Assembly: GCA_031285905.1 (NCBI GenBank)
Contig: JAITVH010000173.1
Location: 1-50,489 of the forward strand
DNA from: Prevotella sp.
GTDB taxonomy: Bacteria > Bacteroidota > Bacteroidia > Bacteroidales > Dysgonomonadaceae
Direction: 5' to 3'
DNA: 50,489 nucleotides
Part shown: in pieces, positions 32,671-41,925 of the stretch
Layout of the letters: every line of letters begins with the position of its first letter
How positions within the stretch are numbered: position 1 is the stretch's first letter
Program-made: the position numbers and the translations under genes
Notes under the pieces: model-generated
The model's database searches: none
What the model was told of the DNA's origin: nothing
What the model saw: only the letters and a program-made list of their open reading frames with translations

Positions 32671-33886
32671 CTTAGTACATGACAAAAATTAAATAAGTTT
32701 CTGAAATTCAGCAAAATAGTCATGATTTTACTTTGAAAGAACCTTAATAATCAGTAACTTAGAAGAAAACTTCCCACGGTTTTTCTCAGTTATGAAAATT
32801 AAGGTTCAGGACAAAAATACAAAATTGATTGCAGTATTAGTCAATCATTTCGGGGGAAATATGAATTTAGCCCGAATCAAGCTCTTTGGCATGTTTATTT
32901 GTGCATTATGCAAGGTTCAGACTGTTGGGTTCGAGAAGTTGGCTACAGCCTTTGAAACAAGCTCCCAAAGCACCTCCAGCTTGTGTCGGATCCAACGCTT
33001 CATAGCAGGTTACAACTTGAATACGGATTTGATAGCATTGTTGATATTCAAGCTATTGCCCCATAAGCCTCCTTTCCGTCTAGCCATGGATAGAACCAAT
33101 TGGAAGTTTGGTTCAACCAATATCAATATTCTGACCTTGGCAATTGTTTACCAAGGGGTTGCTTTTCCAATCCTTTACCGGATGATGCCCAAGTTCGGCA
33201 ATTCCAACACAGAAGAACGGATTGCTTTGATAGATCGTTATATCTATCTCTTCGGCATAGAAACCATTGAGTGCTTGCTGGCAGACCGGGAATTTGTTGG
33301 AGAACATTGGCTGGCTTACCTGAATCACATGAGGATAAGATATCATATCCGCATCCGGGAAAACTTTTATGTGGATGCGCCCCATTCGGGAAAAAGGCTC
33401 AAAGCATCCTGGCTGTTTTCAGACGTAAAGATTGGTACTTGCAAAGTCCTTTACCGGATTTATTATGTCAACAACCAACTCTGTTATCTGTCGGCAAGCA
33501 AAATCAAAAATAAAAAAGGAATACCGGAACTGCAAATTATAGTTTCTTTCAACAGGGAACACAATGCACAAGAAATATACAAAGAACGCTGGCAGATTGA
33601 AACTGCATTTAGAGCCTTGAAATCAAGTGGATTCAATATAGAAGATACACATCTGACAGATATTGAACGCATTGATAAACTCTTTGCCCTGGTATTAGTC
33701 GCTTTTACTTGGGCCTATGTGGTGGGTATTTATGTCCACCTAAATTTGAAAAATATCAAAATAAAAAAACATGGCAGAAGAGAAAAATCTCTGTTCAAAC
33801 ATGGCTTAACGGTGATAGCGAACGTGCTACTCAACCCGAAAAACAAATGGGGAATAGATGTTTTCAAATTTTTGTCATGTACTTAG
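32671..33886 (+). mobile_element. Complete IS4-family insertion sequence, 1,216 bp
   Basis: The ends are 20-base inverted repeats: CTTAGTACATGACAAAAATT at the left and the complement of CTAAGTACATGACAAAAATT at the right (one mismatch). A 9-bp direct repeat ATTAAAAAT flanks it on both sides (32662-32670 and 33887-33895), which fits IS4-family target duplication. One transposase gene fills it and its TAG stop is the last three bases of the element. Ends and duplication are intact, so the insertion looks recent. Confidence 0.88.
32792..33886 (+). CDS. IS4-family DDE transposase
   Basis: The product has 364 residues. The DDE triad candidates are D100 (LAMDRTNWKFG), D165 (LLADREFVG) and E270 in YKERWQIETAFRALKSSG, which also carries the Y-(2)-R-(3)-E-(6)-K signature of IS4 transposases. 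An N-terminal DUF-like DNA-binding part precedes the core. The gene is full length and undisrupted, so the element may be active. It begins 121 bases inside the left end of the IS, and the stop overlaps the right inverted repeat. Confidence 0.93.
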   Translation: MKIKVQDKNTKLIAVLVNHFGGNMNLARIKLFGMFICALCKVQTVGFEKLATAFETSSQSTSSLCRIQRFIAGYNLNTDLIALLIFKLLPHKPPFRLAMDRTNWKFGSTNINILTLAIVYQGVAFPILYRMMPKFGNSNTEERIALIDRYIYLFGIETIECLLADREFVGEHWLAYLNHMRIRYHIRIRENFYVDAPHSGKRLKASWLFSDVKIGTCKVLYRIYYVNNQLCYLSASKIKNKKGIPELQIIVSFNREHNAQEIYKERWQIETAFRALKSSGFNIEDTHLTDIERIDKLFALVLVAFTWAYVVGIYVHLNLKNIKIKKHGRREKSLFKHGLTVIANVLLNPKNKWGIDVFKFLSCT

Positions 33887-33908
33887 ATTAAAAATATTAA
33901 ATTTTTAT

Positions 33909-33916
33909 TATATTTG
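33909..33916 (+). promoter_or_regulatory. -7 element in front of the PKD protein gene
   Basis: TATATTTG matches TAnnTTTG, 22 bases past the right end of the IS. No TTG at the normal distance (TTA is present). The gap up to the ATG at 34110 also holds an imperfect hairpin (about 34023-34050). Confidence 0.4.
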
Positions 33917-34109
33917 TAGCTTTAACACTATATACGCTACAAAAACAGTAAATATAACCTGGTATTCTTCTTTCTGAATATTGGAAAGTTCTTCTGTTTT
34001 TGAACGAGAAAACAACATGTATTCTTCTTCTCAATTCGTGAGAAAGAAGCAGCTATGAGATACAAACATTCTGCCCTTACCCAGAAATAGGGCTTAATTT
34101 CACAAACGA

Positions 34110-35534
34110 ATGAAACAGAAGATTCTACTATTCTTCCTATCCACTTTGTTATCTGGTGGATTATACGCTCAAAAAGAAGCCAACTGGTGGTTTTTTGGTC
34201 ATGGTAATAGCCTGAATTTTAATAACACGACAACAATTAGTGATGATCAGGGAAGAGTTACCGATGGGATGCCACAAGCAGGTACTGGAAATATAACCAC
34301 TGATGAAGGTTGCTTTACCCTCTCTGACAAAAATGGCAATCTGATGATATATTCCGATGGGATGACTATCTGGAATAAAAATGGCGTTGCACTGCCCAAT
34401 GGCAGTGGGCTTCTGGGAGGACCTTCATCAACTCAGTCGGGCATCATTGTCCCTTATCCAGGTGATCCTGATAAATATTATGCCATATCTGTTGCTCAGG
34501 AAAGGACGACATCAGGGATCACTTACTCGGTTGTAGATATGACAGCGCAAGGAGGATTAGGAGATGTTATCAGTGGACAAAAGAGTTTAATCCTACGAGC
34601 AGGGCCTACTGATGAAAATATTGCGGCGGTAAAGAAGAAAGGATCTGATAATTATTGGATTATGCATCGGGATATAGTAGGAAACATTTGTACATTTTAT
34701 CTATGGGAACTAACACCTTCCGGATTTACCGGGCCTACTACATATACCCTTACATTAAACATATCATCTAACCACTTGGGTTATCTGAAATTCACATCCG
34801 ATGCAACAAGATTTGCATGTCCTGTATGGACACAAGGAAGCATGTTGTCTGGTGAATTTGACGCTGAAACCGGACAGGTTTCCAATCTTCAATGTAGAAA
34901 TGTTGGATTCCATGCTCAGGTATATTCATTTGAATTTTCTCTATCTGGAGACCATTTATATATGACAACAGCACCCAACAACAGTTTGGCTCATATATCG
35001 TGGGAGAATCTACGTAATTCTACATTATCAGCAACAAATCTGAATAAAGGAACAGGAAATGTGCAAATGCATCCTGACGGACGAATATATGGAACTGGAA
35101 AAAGTGTTACACACCTCATTGTTATAATGGATCCTGAAAGTGGAGCAAATGCCGATATCAGAACGTTTTCCAATTATTTGCCAACAGGTGCAAGTTGGGG
35201 ATTACCAACCTTTGCTGCTTCTTACATGAGAGTAGAAGGTGAAACCGGTTTTTGTGTGAATACTTCTCAGGATTTTTCTGTATCGTTAAATAATTCATCA
35301 ATAGCCTATACTATATGGAACTTTGGCGATGGTTCGCCAGAAATAAAAGATGATGATGTATCGACTGGAAAACAAACACACAGCTATACCTATACCAGAT
35401 CGGGAAAGTATATCATCTCGGTTAAGTCTTTTGATTCAGATGATAACCTTTTACAACAGGAAAGTATTGAAGCCGAAGTCCTACCATGTCTGATCCCTGT
35501 CAATCCCAATATACATGTATGGAATAATAATTAA
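34110..35534 (+). CDS. Secreted PKD-domain protein
   Basis: The product has 474 residues. A signal peptide ends near LYAQK. The central part (about 25-370) is beta-rich, with ANWWFFGHGNSLNF, YSDGMTIWNKNG and NWYWI-like strands such as NYWIMHRDIVGN, which suggests a propeller or sandwich. A PKD domain follows at about 380-455 (YTIWNFGDGSPE, HSYTYTRSGKYIISVKSFD). The C-terminus PVNPNIHVWNNN has no clear type-9 sorting domain. It is exported and may bind surface partners or glycans. Monocistronic; convergent with the hybrid regulator. Confidence 0.75.
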   Translation: MKQKILLFFLSTLLSGGLYAQKEANWWFFGHGNSLNFNNTTTISDDQGRVTDGMPQAGTGNITTDEGCFTLSDKNGNLMIYSDGMTIWNKNGVALPNGSGLLGGPSSTQSGIIVPYPGDPDKYYAISVAQERTTSGITYSVVDMTAQGGLGDVISGQKSLILRAGPTDENIAAVKKKGSDNYWIMHRDIVGNICTFYLWELTPSGFTGPTTYTLTLNISSNHLGYLKFTSDATRFACPVWTQGSMLSGEFDAETGQVSNLQCRNVGFHAQVYSFEFSLSGDHLYMTTAPNNSLAHISWENLRNSTLSATNLNKGTGNVQMHPDGRIYGTGKSVTHLIVIMDPESGANADIRTFSNYLPTGASWGLPTFAASYMRVEGETGFCVNTSQDFSVSLNNSSIAYTIWNFGDGSPEIKDDDVSTGKQTHSYTYTRSGKYIISVKSFDSDDNLLQQESIEAEVLPCLIPVNPNIHVWNNN

Positions 35535-35607
35535 TATTTGTCACAAAAGGAGAGACTGCCTAAAAGATATAGGTATATCATTACCATTTTTTAATTAAAA
35601 ACAAATA

Positions 35608-38600
35608 TTATTTCAATCTCTGTTCTCTTATATACTCAGTGGGAGTTTTACCAAACTGCTTCTGAAAAGAGGTGGAAAAATATGCGGGTGATGAGAATCC
35701 CGTTTCAAATGCAATCTGGCTTATTCTTCGTTCCCCTTTATACATCAAATCGACAGCCTTCCTCAGCCTGATCGATTTTATAAAATCAACCGGGCTTAGG
35801 CCCGAAAGCCCTTTCAATTTCCTATATAAACTTGAATTACTCATACCCATCTCATTGGCTATCATTTCCACATTAAGGTCTTCATTGGTAATATTGTCTT
35901 CTATGTATATATTCAGTTTTTGCAAAAAGATATCATCCATAGGGGATAACGCTAATGAAGAAACCGATATTGCAGGCCTTTCCTGATATGCCTTGTGAAT
36001 AAGTTCTCTATTTCTAAGCAAACTATTGATCTGAGCTATCAGATGCTCTAAAGAGAATGGTTTTTCCATATAAGCATCAGCTCCCTGGTTAAGACCTTCA
36101 AGGCGCGATTGTAAATTATGCTGAGCTGTTAAAAGGATAAATGGTATGTGGCTGAAACGCACATCATTTTTCACTTTATTGCAGAGTTCATAACCATCCA
36201 TTACCGGCATCATTACATCACTTATAATCATATTTACCTGATTATTTTCTAATATCGACAATGCCTTTTCTCCATTTTCGGCTTCCAATATATAGCAGAT
36301 CCCTGATAACTCTTCTGCAATATACTTTCGCATATCAGCCTGGTCTTCTACTATAAGTATGACAGTTTCATCGTTTTTGGTAATCTGTTTATCCACTTGT
36401 TCCCCTTGTGCATCTATACTTTCAGGGTTATTACCAAAACAATAATCATCCTGTTGTACGGGAATTGTTAAAATAAATTGATTCAATTCATTATCTGTCT
36501 GATTATAGACAAGTGTTCCTTGATGGAATTCAGCTAAAGAGCGGGAAAGAGATAAGCCTATCCCTGACCCCCTTATTCCTTCAGTTCCTTTTAATCTGTA
36601 AAAAGGAGTAAAAATCGCATCTTTTTCCGACTCTGGAATCAATGTCCCGTCATTGCTTATCGACAAACAAAAACAATCTTCTTCCTCCGATATGAGACGT
36701 ATATCTAAATTTATAGCAGATTCCGAGTATTTAAGTGCATTAGTTAACAAGTTACTCAGGATTTTTGCATAAGCTTCTCTATCAATATATGCTATAAGAC
36801 ACTCCTTCTCAGATGTATAAGTAAATTGTTTTCTTTCTTTCTCAAATGTCCCCAGAAATGGCTGGATAATAGAATTTGTCCACATTACGATATCGGTCTT
36901 TACATAATTCAATCTAAAGCCCCGGATTTCAACTTTTCTAAAATCGAGTAGTTGATTACTCAAATCCAATAATCGCTGCGTATTTTTTTCTATTATATGC
37001 AAGTTCTTTTTTGTAGAAGGAGTTCCATCATCCGAATGTATAATTTTCTCTAACGGAGCTTTTATCAACGTTAGCGGAGTTCTGATCTCATGGGTAATAA
37101 AGGTAAAAAACTGTATTTTGGCATTATAAATTTCTTTTTCTTTCTCCACCTCAAATAATTCCTGTCGGCGGCGATGCACCTTTTCCATCTTTGTTTTATA
37201 ATATAGATAGATGATAAGAAGAAAAAACAGTAACAGCATTACATATACAAAATATGCCCAGGGAGTTTGCCATAGTGGTGGTGTAATGATAATTTGTATT
37301 GCTTTCTCATTTTGCTGCCATTCGCCGCTACTGTTTGTCGATCTTACCCGAAAAGTATATTTACCCGGAGATAACCCGGCAAAAGTTACTTCTTTGTGTG
37401 AGCCTACATCTATCCAGTTTTTGTCCACACCTTCGAGCATATAAGAATATTCAATGGCATCAGGAGATGTATATGCAGGAGCAATATATGATACTGTGAA
37501 AGATGATACATGATAAGGTAACTCCAATAAATCGGACACACTGTTATAAGAATTCTTTATAACATCCTCTTTAAATTCCGGTACATTTACATTCGAAATA
37601 TACAATGGAGGAATATATGTATCATGTTTGAAATATTTCGGATTGAACGAAATCATACCGTCTATAGTCCCCATATAAATCGTTCCATTCTTTGCCTTAA
37701 AGGAAGAACTGTAATTAAATTGAGTTTCTCTTAGCCCGTTTGCATAATTATATACATACATCGCATTGGTTTCGGGATTGAATTTTACCAGGCCGTTAGC
37801 AGTCGATATCCATAAATTATTATCATCACCCTCCTCTATACGGAATACCAAATTTGTAGGTAAACCATCCTCTACTGTAATACGGGTAAATGAGTCTAAA
37901 GGTTCGTCATATAAGGATATACCCGATGTGGATGTAACCCATATACGACCTTTCGAGTCCTCCATCACTGAGGTTATATTATTCCCCCCCAATCCTTTAT
38001 ATGCCTCTGAAGCGCCATAATAAACCAGTCTTTCATTTTTATTTATTTGGGGCGGGGTGTATTTGAATAATCCATTTGTCGTAGTTATCCATATCCTTCC
38101 CTTTATATCTTCATAGATTTGCCTGACAGAATATCGAATGTCTTTCCATCTGGAAAAATTATCCATTTCTTTATTATAGATCAATACACCTGCATTAGTT
38201 CCTATAAGAAATTCTTCCTGCCTTGTTTTTTGAAAACACAAAACAAAATCATTTACCAATCCATCAGTTGTATTCGTTTGAGAATAATTTTTAATCAATT
38301 TCCCGGTTGGGATATCAAGAAGGTCTATGCCTCTGTTAAATGTACCAATCCATAAGGTGTCCCCATCGGCATACAAGCCATGTATATTAGTGGCTGATAA
38401 TTTTCTTACCGGATTGTTTAAAGAATAATTGACAATAGAATTATTTTTTAGATTATAGCAATTAACACCATTATCTTCGGTTCCCATCCATAAATTACCG
38501 TACTTGTCAGAGCAAATTTCGCGGATAGTGTTTCCCAGCATATTTGGATGAGTTTTCCCTCCTATAAAATAAGTAAAATCTGTATAATTTTTAGGTAAAT

Positions 38601-39579
38601 AATTAATACCGCCAAAAAAAGAACCAATCCATATTCCTCCTTCCCTATCCTGTGTAATTGAATATACGGCATTATCCGAGATAGAATATTCATTTATCAG
38701 GGACTTCTTAAGATTTGAATATGTATTATTCATCAAATCATAAATATATAATCCCGACTCAGTCGCGATATAACAAGTATGGGTATTATATACCATCATA
38801 GAACGAACATATACATCCTGAATAATCGTCTCTATAGTACCATCATACAAATTATACATTTTAAGTCCCTTGTTTGTTCCTATCAGAACGTGATTAGAAC
38901 TGACCTGATATACACTATGAATTGATATATTATCTTCTCTTTCCGTTTCTGTTATAACAGATGTTTTTGCAAACTTATCGGTTTCATCCCTATACATATA
39001 TATAGAAGCTCCATCCGCAAAGATCGGATAACCTTCGCCCGCCATAGTCATAGTATGTGCATGAAACCCATAATCTTCAGAACGATAAACCTTTACTTTA
39101 TCTATATTAGGGGTATATTTAATGATTCTGTTATAATCGCAAAACCATAAATTCTTCTGAGGATCTTCATTCACATAAGAAAAACGCTCTATTTCTTTAC
39201 TTTCAGGAAAAATTAAAGGATAAAACATATCTGTTTCATAATCATAGTAGCAAGTCCCTCCATCAGTGCAAATCCATATTTTTCCCGACGAATCTTCAAA
39301 CAGACTAAAAATATAGTCATTGGGTAACCCTTTATTATCAGGCGACCATGAATTATAACGATAAATGGTAAAAGAATGCCCGTCAAAACGGTTTAGTCCG
39401 CTGGCTGTACCAAACCACATAAAACCTTTTTTATCCTGTAAAGAACAAAAAACCGTATTATGAGAAAGCCCGTCTTTATTGGTATAATGACGAAAATAGT
39501 AATTTTCTATATCCTCAGCTTTTATAAAAACAGAGGTTAATAGTAAGATAACAAAAAAAAGAAAGCTAAAGCTTTTCAT
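35608..39579 (-). CDS. Hybrid two-component system regulator (one-protein sensor, kinase and AraC output)
   Basis: The product has 1,323 residues. A signal peptide is followed by about 14 ligand-binding reg_prop propeller repeats (for example GFMWFGTASGLNRFDG) and a Y_Y_Y domain. One membrane helix lies at about 772-795. The histidine kinase has H830 in THEIRTPLTL and an ATPase domain with GSGIGLSLSRSLAEF. The receiver has D1121 in MIISDVMMPVMDG, and an AraC DNA-binding domain ends the protein (SNSSLYRKLKGLSGLSP, FETGFSSPAYFSTSFQKQFGKTPTEYI). These sense a periplasmic ligand and activate nearby catabolic genes. The divergent operon at 39839 is the expected target. Confidence 0.96.
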   Translation of the reverse strand: MKSFSFLFFVILLLTSVFIKAEDIENYYFRHYTNKDGLSHNTVFCSLQDKKGFMWFGTASGLNRFDGHSFTIYRYNSWSPDNKGLPNDYIFSLFEDSSGKIWICTDGGTCYYDYETDMFYPLIFPESKEIERFSYVNEDPQKNLWFCDYNRIIKYTPNIDKVKVYRSEDYGFHAHTMTMAGEGYPIFADGASIYMYRDETDKFAKTSVITETEREDNISIHSVYQVSSNHVLIGTNKGLKMYNLYDGTIETIIQDVYVRSMMVYNTHTCYIATESGLYIYDLMNNTYSNLKKSLINEYSISDNAVYSITQDREGGIWIGSFFGGINYLPKNYTDFTYFIGGKTHPNMLGNTIREICSDKYGNLWMGTEDNGVNCYNLKNNSIVNYSLNNPVRKLSATNIHGLYADGDTLWIGTFNRGIDLLDIPTGKLIKNYSQTNTTDGLVNDFVLCFQKTRQEEFLIGTNAGVLIYNKEMDNFSRWKDIRYSVRQIYEDIKGRIWITTTNGLFKYTPPQINKNERLVYYGASEAYKGLGGNNITSVMEDSKGRIWVTSTSGISLYDEPLDSFTRITVEDGLPTNLVFRIEEGDDNNLWISTANGLVKFNPETNAMYVYNYANGLRETQFNYSSSFKAKNGTIYMGTIDGMISFNPKYFKHDTYIPPLYISNVNVPEFKEDVIKNSYNSVSDLLELPYHVSSFTVSYIAPAYTSPDAIEYSYMLEGVDKNWIDVGSHKEVTFAGLSPGKYTFRVRSTNSSGEWQQNEKAIQIIITPPLWQTPWAYFVYVMLLLFFLLIIYLYYKTKMEKVHRRRQELFEVEKEKEIYNAKIQFFTFITHEIRTPLTLIKAPLEKIIHSDDGTPSTKKNLHIIEKNTQRLLDLSNQLLDFRKVEIRGFRLNYVKTDIVMWTNSIIQPFLGTFEKERKQFTYTSEKECLIAYIDREAYAKILSNLLTNALKYSESAINLDIRLISEEEDCFCLSISNDGTLIPESEKDAIFTPFYRLKGTEGIRGSGIGLSLSRSLAEFHQGTLVYNQTDNELNQFILTIPVQQDDYCFGNNPESIDAQGEQVDKQITKNDETVILIVEDQADMRKYIAEELSGICYILEAENGEKALSILENNQVNMIISDVMMPVMDGYELCNKVKNDVRFSHIPFILLTAQHNLQSRLEGLNQGADAYMEKPFSLEHLIAQINSLLRNRELIHKAYQERPAISVSSLALSPMDDIFLQKLNIYIEDNITNEDLNVEMIANEMGMSNSSLYRKLKGLSGLSPVDFIKSIRLRKAVDLMYKGERRISQIAFETGFSSPAYFSTSFQKQFGKTPTEYIREQRLK

Positions 39580-39600
39580 GTGTCAAATAGAATCTGATAA

Positions 39601-39608
39601 CAAAACTA
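39601..39608 (-). promoter_or_regulatory. Candidate -7 element for the hybrid regulator
   Basis: The minus-strand TAGTTTTG fits TAnnTTTG and lies about 21 bases before the start codon at 39579. No TTG is present at the usual distance. Confidence 0.4.
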
Positions 39609-39705
39609 CTAAAACCTCTTTATCTGAAAAACTAAAAAATGATAAAAAGAATAGAAAAGAACATTTACAAACTTTCTCTGAATTAAGCATATATCCATTG
39701 TGACG

Positions 39706-39742
39706 GATTAATGAAAGCCTTTGATTGATTAATGAAAGCCTT
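39706..39742 (+). promoter_or_regulatory. Direct-repeat operator, probable hybrid-regulator binding site
   Basis: Two identical 16-base repeats GATTAATGAAAGCCTT (39706-39721 and 39727-39742) have a 21-base period, two helical turns. This fits tandem binding by AraC-type domains on one DNA face. The second copy covers the place of a -33 element relative to TACATTTA at 39759, the arrangement expected for activation of the operon at 39839. Confidence 0.65.
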
Positions 39743-39758
39743 CTCATATTATAAAATA

Positions 39759-39766
39759 TACATTTA
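39759..39766 (+). promoter_or_regulatory. -7 element for the SMP-30/kinase/DeoC operon
   Basis: TACATTTA differs from TAnnTTTG only in the last base and lies 16 bases after the direct repeats. A weak match suits a promoter that needs an activator. The chosen ATG is at 39839. Confidence 0.45.
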
Positions 39767-39838
39767 CATCCGGTAAATATAATGTCCGATTTTATTCTCC
39801 CATATAAGACAACTAATATAAACGAAGCTATAATAATT

Positions 39839-40957
39839 ATGAAGAAATGTGCCTATCTATTACTTGCATTCATTATTGGTCTGTCCGTAACCGGGTGTAA
39901 GAAATCACAGTCTGCAAAAGATGCAGAACAAAACGATCTGAAAGTTACTGAATCGCCAAAAGGGAATTTGCAAAAAAGCGAATTATTTATAGAACTGCCC
40001 GACTATTGTCCTACTCCCGATGGCATGGCAATTGCCTCTAATGGAGACTTGATTCTGGCATGTCCCAATTTTGCAGATATATCTAAGCCGGCTTGCATCA
40101 TGCGCATTACTAAAGAGGGTAAATTGACCAAATGGTTTGATGTACCTGTATTAGCGGAAACAGGATGGGCCTCACCAATGGGTATTGCATTTAATGAGGA
40201 AGGTGATTTATTTATCTGCGATAACCAGGGATGGAGCGGAGCCGAAAAAGCCAGTAATAAAGGTCGTATTCTACGTATAAAGTTCGATAATGATAATAAG
40301 GTGAAAGAAACTATTGAGGTGGCTACAGGTATGGAGCATCCCAACGGGATACGCATACGTAACGGTAAGCTGTATGTCACCCAAAGTTCTCTTTCTGATA
40401 TTAAAGATCCTTCCGGATTGCTTGTAAGCGGCGTTTATTGCTTCGACATGAATGATAAAAATATCAGAGTAAAAAACACGTTGGATGATAAAAATCTTTT
40501 AACTACTGTTATTACCGAAAACAAAGATGTACAATATGGTTTGGATGGTATAGTTTTCGATAAAGAAGGGAACTTATATGTCGGTAACTTCGGAGACGGA
40601 GCTATCCATAAAATTATAATGGATGCCTCGGGAAAAGTAACAAGCAAAGATGTATGGGCGCAGGATTTATCTCAGATGCGGACAACTGATGGTATCTGCA
40701 TAGATGACGAGGGCAATATATGGGTGGCAGATTTTTCAGATAATGCGGTTGCCCGTATCGATAAAAACGGAAAAATTCAACGTATTGCACAAAGTCCCGA
40801 CTGTGATGGCAGTGATGGCGGCCTCGACCAGCCGGGAGAGCCTATTATATGGGATGGAATGGTAATCGTATCCTGCTTCGATTGCGTAACAGGGCCTGAC
40901 AAAGTGAATACAAAACATGATAAACCTTATACATTAGCAAAATTATCATTAAAATAA
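39839..40957 (+). CDS. SMP-30/gluconolactonase-like propeller lipoprotein
   Basis: The product has 372 residues from the ATG at 39839 (an upstream ATG at 39782 would put 19 residues before the signal). The lipobox VTGC follows a normal signal. The mature part is a six-bladed SMP-30-like propeller: DGMAIASNGDLILA, GIAFNEEGDLFICDNQG, HPNGIRIRNGKLYV, LDGIVFDKEGNLYVGNFGDG and DGICIDDEGNIWVADFSDNA. Family members are metal-dependent lactonases. A periplasmic sugar or polyol acid lactone could be its substrate. It opens the operon controlled by the hybrid regulator. Confidence 0.82.
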   Translation: MKKCAYLLLAFIIGLSVTGCKKSQSAKDAEQNDLKVTESPKGNLQKSELFIELPDYCPTPDGMAIASNGDLILACPNFADISKPACIMRITKEGKLTKWFDVPVLAETGWASPMGIAFNEEGDLFICDNQGWSGAEKASNKGRILRIKFDNDNKVKETIEVATGMEHPNGIRIRNGKLYVTQSSLSDIKDPSGLLVSGVYCFDMNDKNIRVKNTLDDKNLLTTVITENKDVQYGLDGIVFDKEGNLYVGNFGDGAIHKIIMDASGKVTSKDVWAQDLSQMRTTDGICIDDEGNIWVADFSDNAVARIDKNGKIQRIAQSPDCDGSDGGLDQPGEPIIWDGMVIVSCFDCVTGPDKVNTKHDKPYTLAKLSLK

Positions 40958-41051
40958 CTTTCTGGGTTAAATAATTCCCGGACTTAAACACTAATATTCA
41001 AAATAAGAGGATGTGTACCTCACCCTTTAATTAGGGTAAAAATATCTTACC

Positions 41052-41432
41052 ATGAAGAAATACTTATCAACTTTTGCCGGTTCGGCAATTTGCGGAGGCT
41101 TTGCATTTGGAATCTGGCCCGAGCTTTGGAAAACTTACGGCCTGATGGGTGGCTGGCTTGCAGCTACTCTTATAATCGGCATCATGTGGTATATGAACCA
41201 CTATAATGGAGCGATCCTTAATCCGGAGGGTAAAGTATGGCTCGATCAGGGTTGGTGTATCGGTGCGGCAGGTATTGCTTGGGGAATCGTACGTTTCCAA
41301 GGTGATATATCCGCTTTTTTGTTAGCTGCTCCTACACTCATCTGCTGTTTGATAGGCGGTGCATTAGCAGGCATCGCTGTGTGGATCATCCGTTCTTGTC
41401 AAACCCGTTTAGCTAAGGAGGACACACTATGA
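41052..41432 (+). CDS. Small membrane protein, putative transporter subunit A
   Basis: The product has 126 residues with about four membrane segments. It shares a motif with the next gene product: WP-x-L-x-K-x-(Y/F)-G-x-x-GG-(W/F)-x-A-A-x-L-IIG-x-x-W-x-x-NH (here around WPELWKTYGLMGGWLAATL to NH). The pair is therefore duplicated. I recall similar pairs beside kinase and dehydrogenase genes in Firmicutes named Lin0368-type putative glycerol transporter subunits; I could not check this. Uptake of a small polyol fits the neighbours. Its stop overlaps the next start by four bases. Confidence 0.6.
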   Translation: MKKYLSTFAGSAICGGFAFGIWPELWKTYGLMGGWLAATLIIGIMWYMNHYNGAILNPEGKVWLDQGWCIGAAGIAWGIVRFQGDISAFLLAAPTLICCLIGGALAGIAVWIIRSCQTRLAKEDTL

Positions 41433-41908
41433 GCGAATGGTTACAAACATATAATGAAGCGATAGGTATGTACAATGCCGGTATCGTTACCAGCATCTTT
41501 GGTTCGTTTGCAGTAGCCTTTACCGTACTTCTTTGCTGGCCCAAACTGGTTAAAGATTTTGGAGCGAAAGGTGGCTTTATAGCAGCAGCGCTAATTATTG
41601 GGACATTTTGGATTGTCAATCATAAATTACCCGGATATGGTTTTTCTACAGGATTACTAACCGATATCGAAAATTTACCAATGCAATTCAGTCTCATCCA
41701 CCAAGGCGCACGGGGAAGTGCTCCTTGGGTAGATATGGGATTTGCTATAGCAATGGGATTTATTGTAGCCGATCTGCTTTGCGCTCCAAAAGGCACGCGC
41801 AGTGGATTAGTTAAGGAGTTCATTCCACGATGGATAGTTATTGTTTTGGGTGGTATGGTCGGAGGTGTTTTAGTGGGCCTTACAGGTTATACTAATGCTA
41901 TATTATAA
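41429..41908 (+). CDS. Small membrane protein, putative transporter subunit B
   Basis: The product has 159 residues with about four to five membrane segments, and the same motif as its neighbour (CWPKLVKDFGAKGGFIAAAL...NH). It has an extra hydrophilic loop around residues 70-100 (HKLPGYGFSTG, HQGARGSAPWVD). The ATGA overlap with the preceding gene suggests translational coupling and equal subunit production. The pair probably forms one heteromeric membrane complex for the substrate phosphorylated by the FGGY kinase 18 bases downstream. Confidence 0.6.
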   Translation: MSEWLQTYNEAIGMYNAGIVTSIFGSFAVAFTVLLCWPKLVKDFGAKGGFIAAALIIGTFWIVNHKLPGYGFSTGLLTDIENLPMQFSLIHQGARGSAPWVDMGFAIAMGFIVADLLCAPKGTRSGLVKEFIPRWIVIVLGGMVGGVLVGLTGYTNAIL

Positions 41909-41925
41909 AAGAAAAAGAAACAGAT

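Noticed and set aside
33887..33916. IS insertion breaking the promoter of the PKD gene
   Set aside because: The duplicated target restores the original bases at the -33 position, so the insertion leaves the spacing to TATATTTG unchanged.
41012..41034. Small hairpin ACCCTTTAATTAGGGT before the first transporter subunit
   Set aside because: The stem is only five to six pairs without a T-run; it could be chance and does not justify an operon break.
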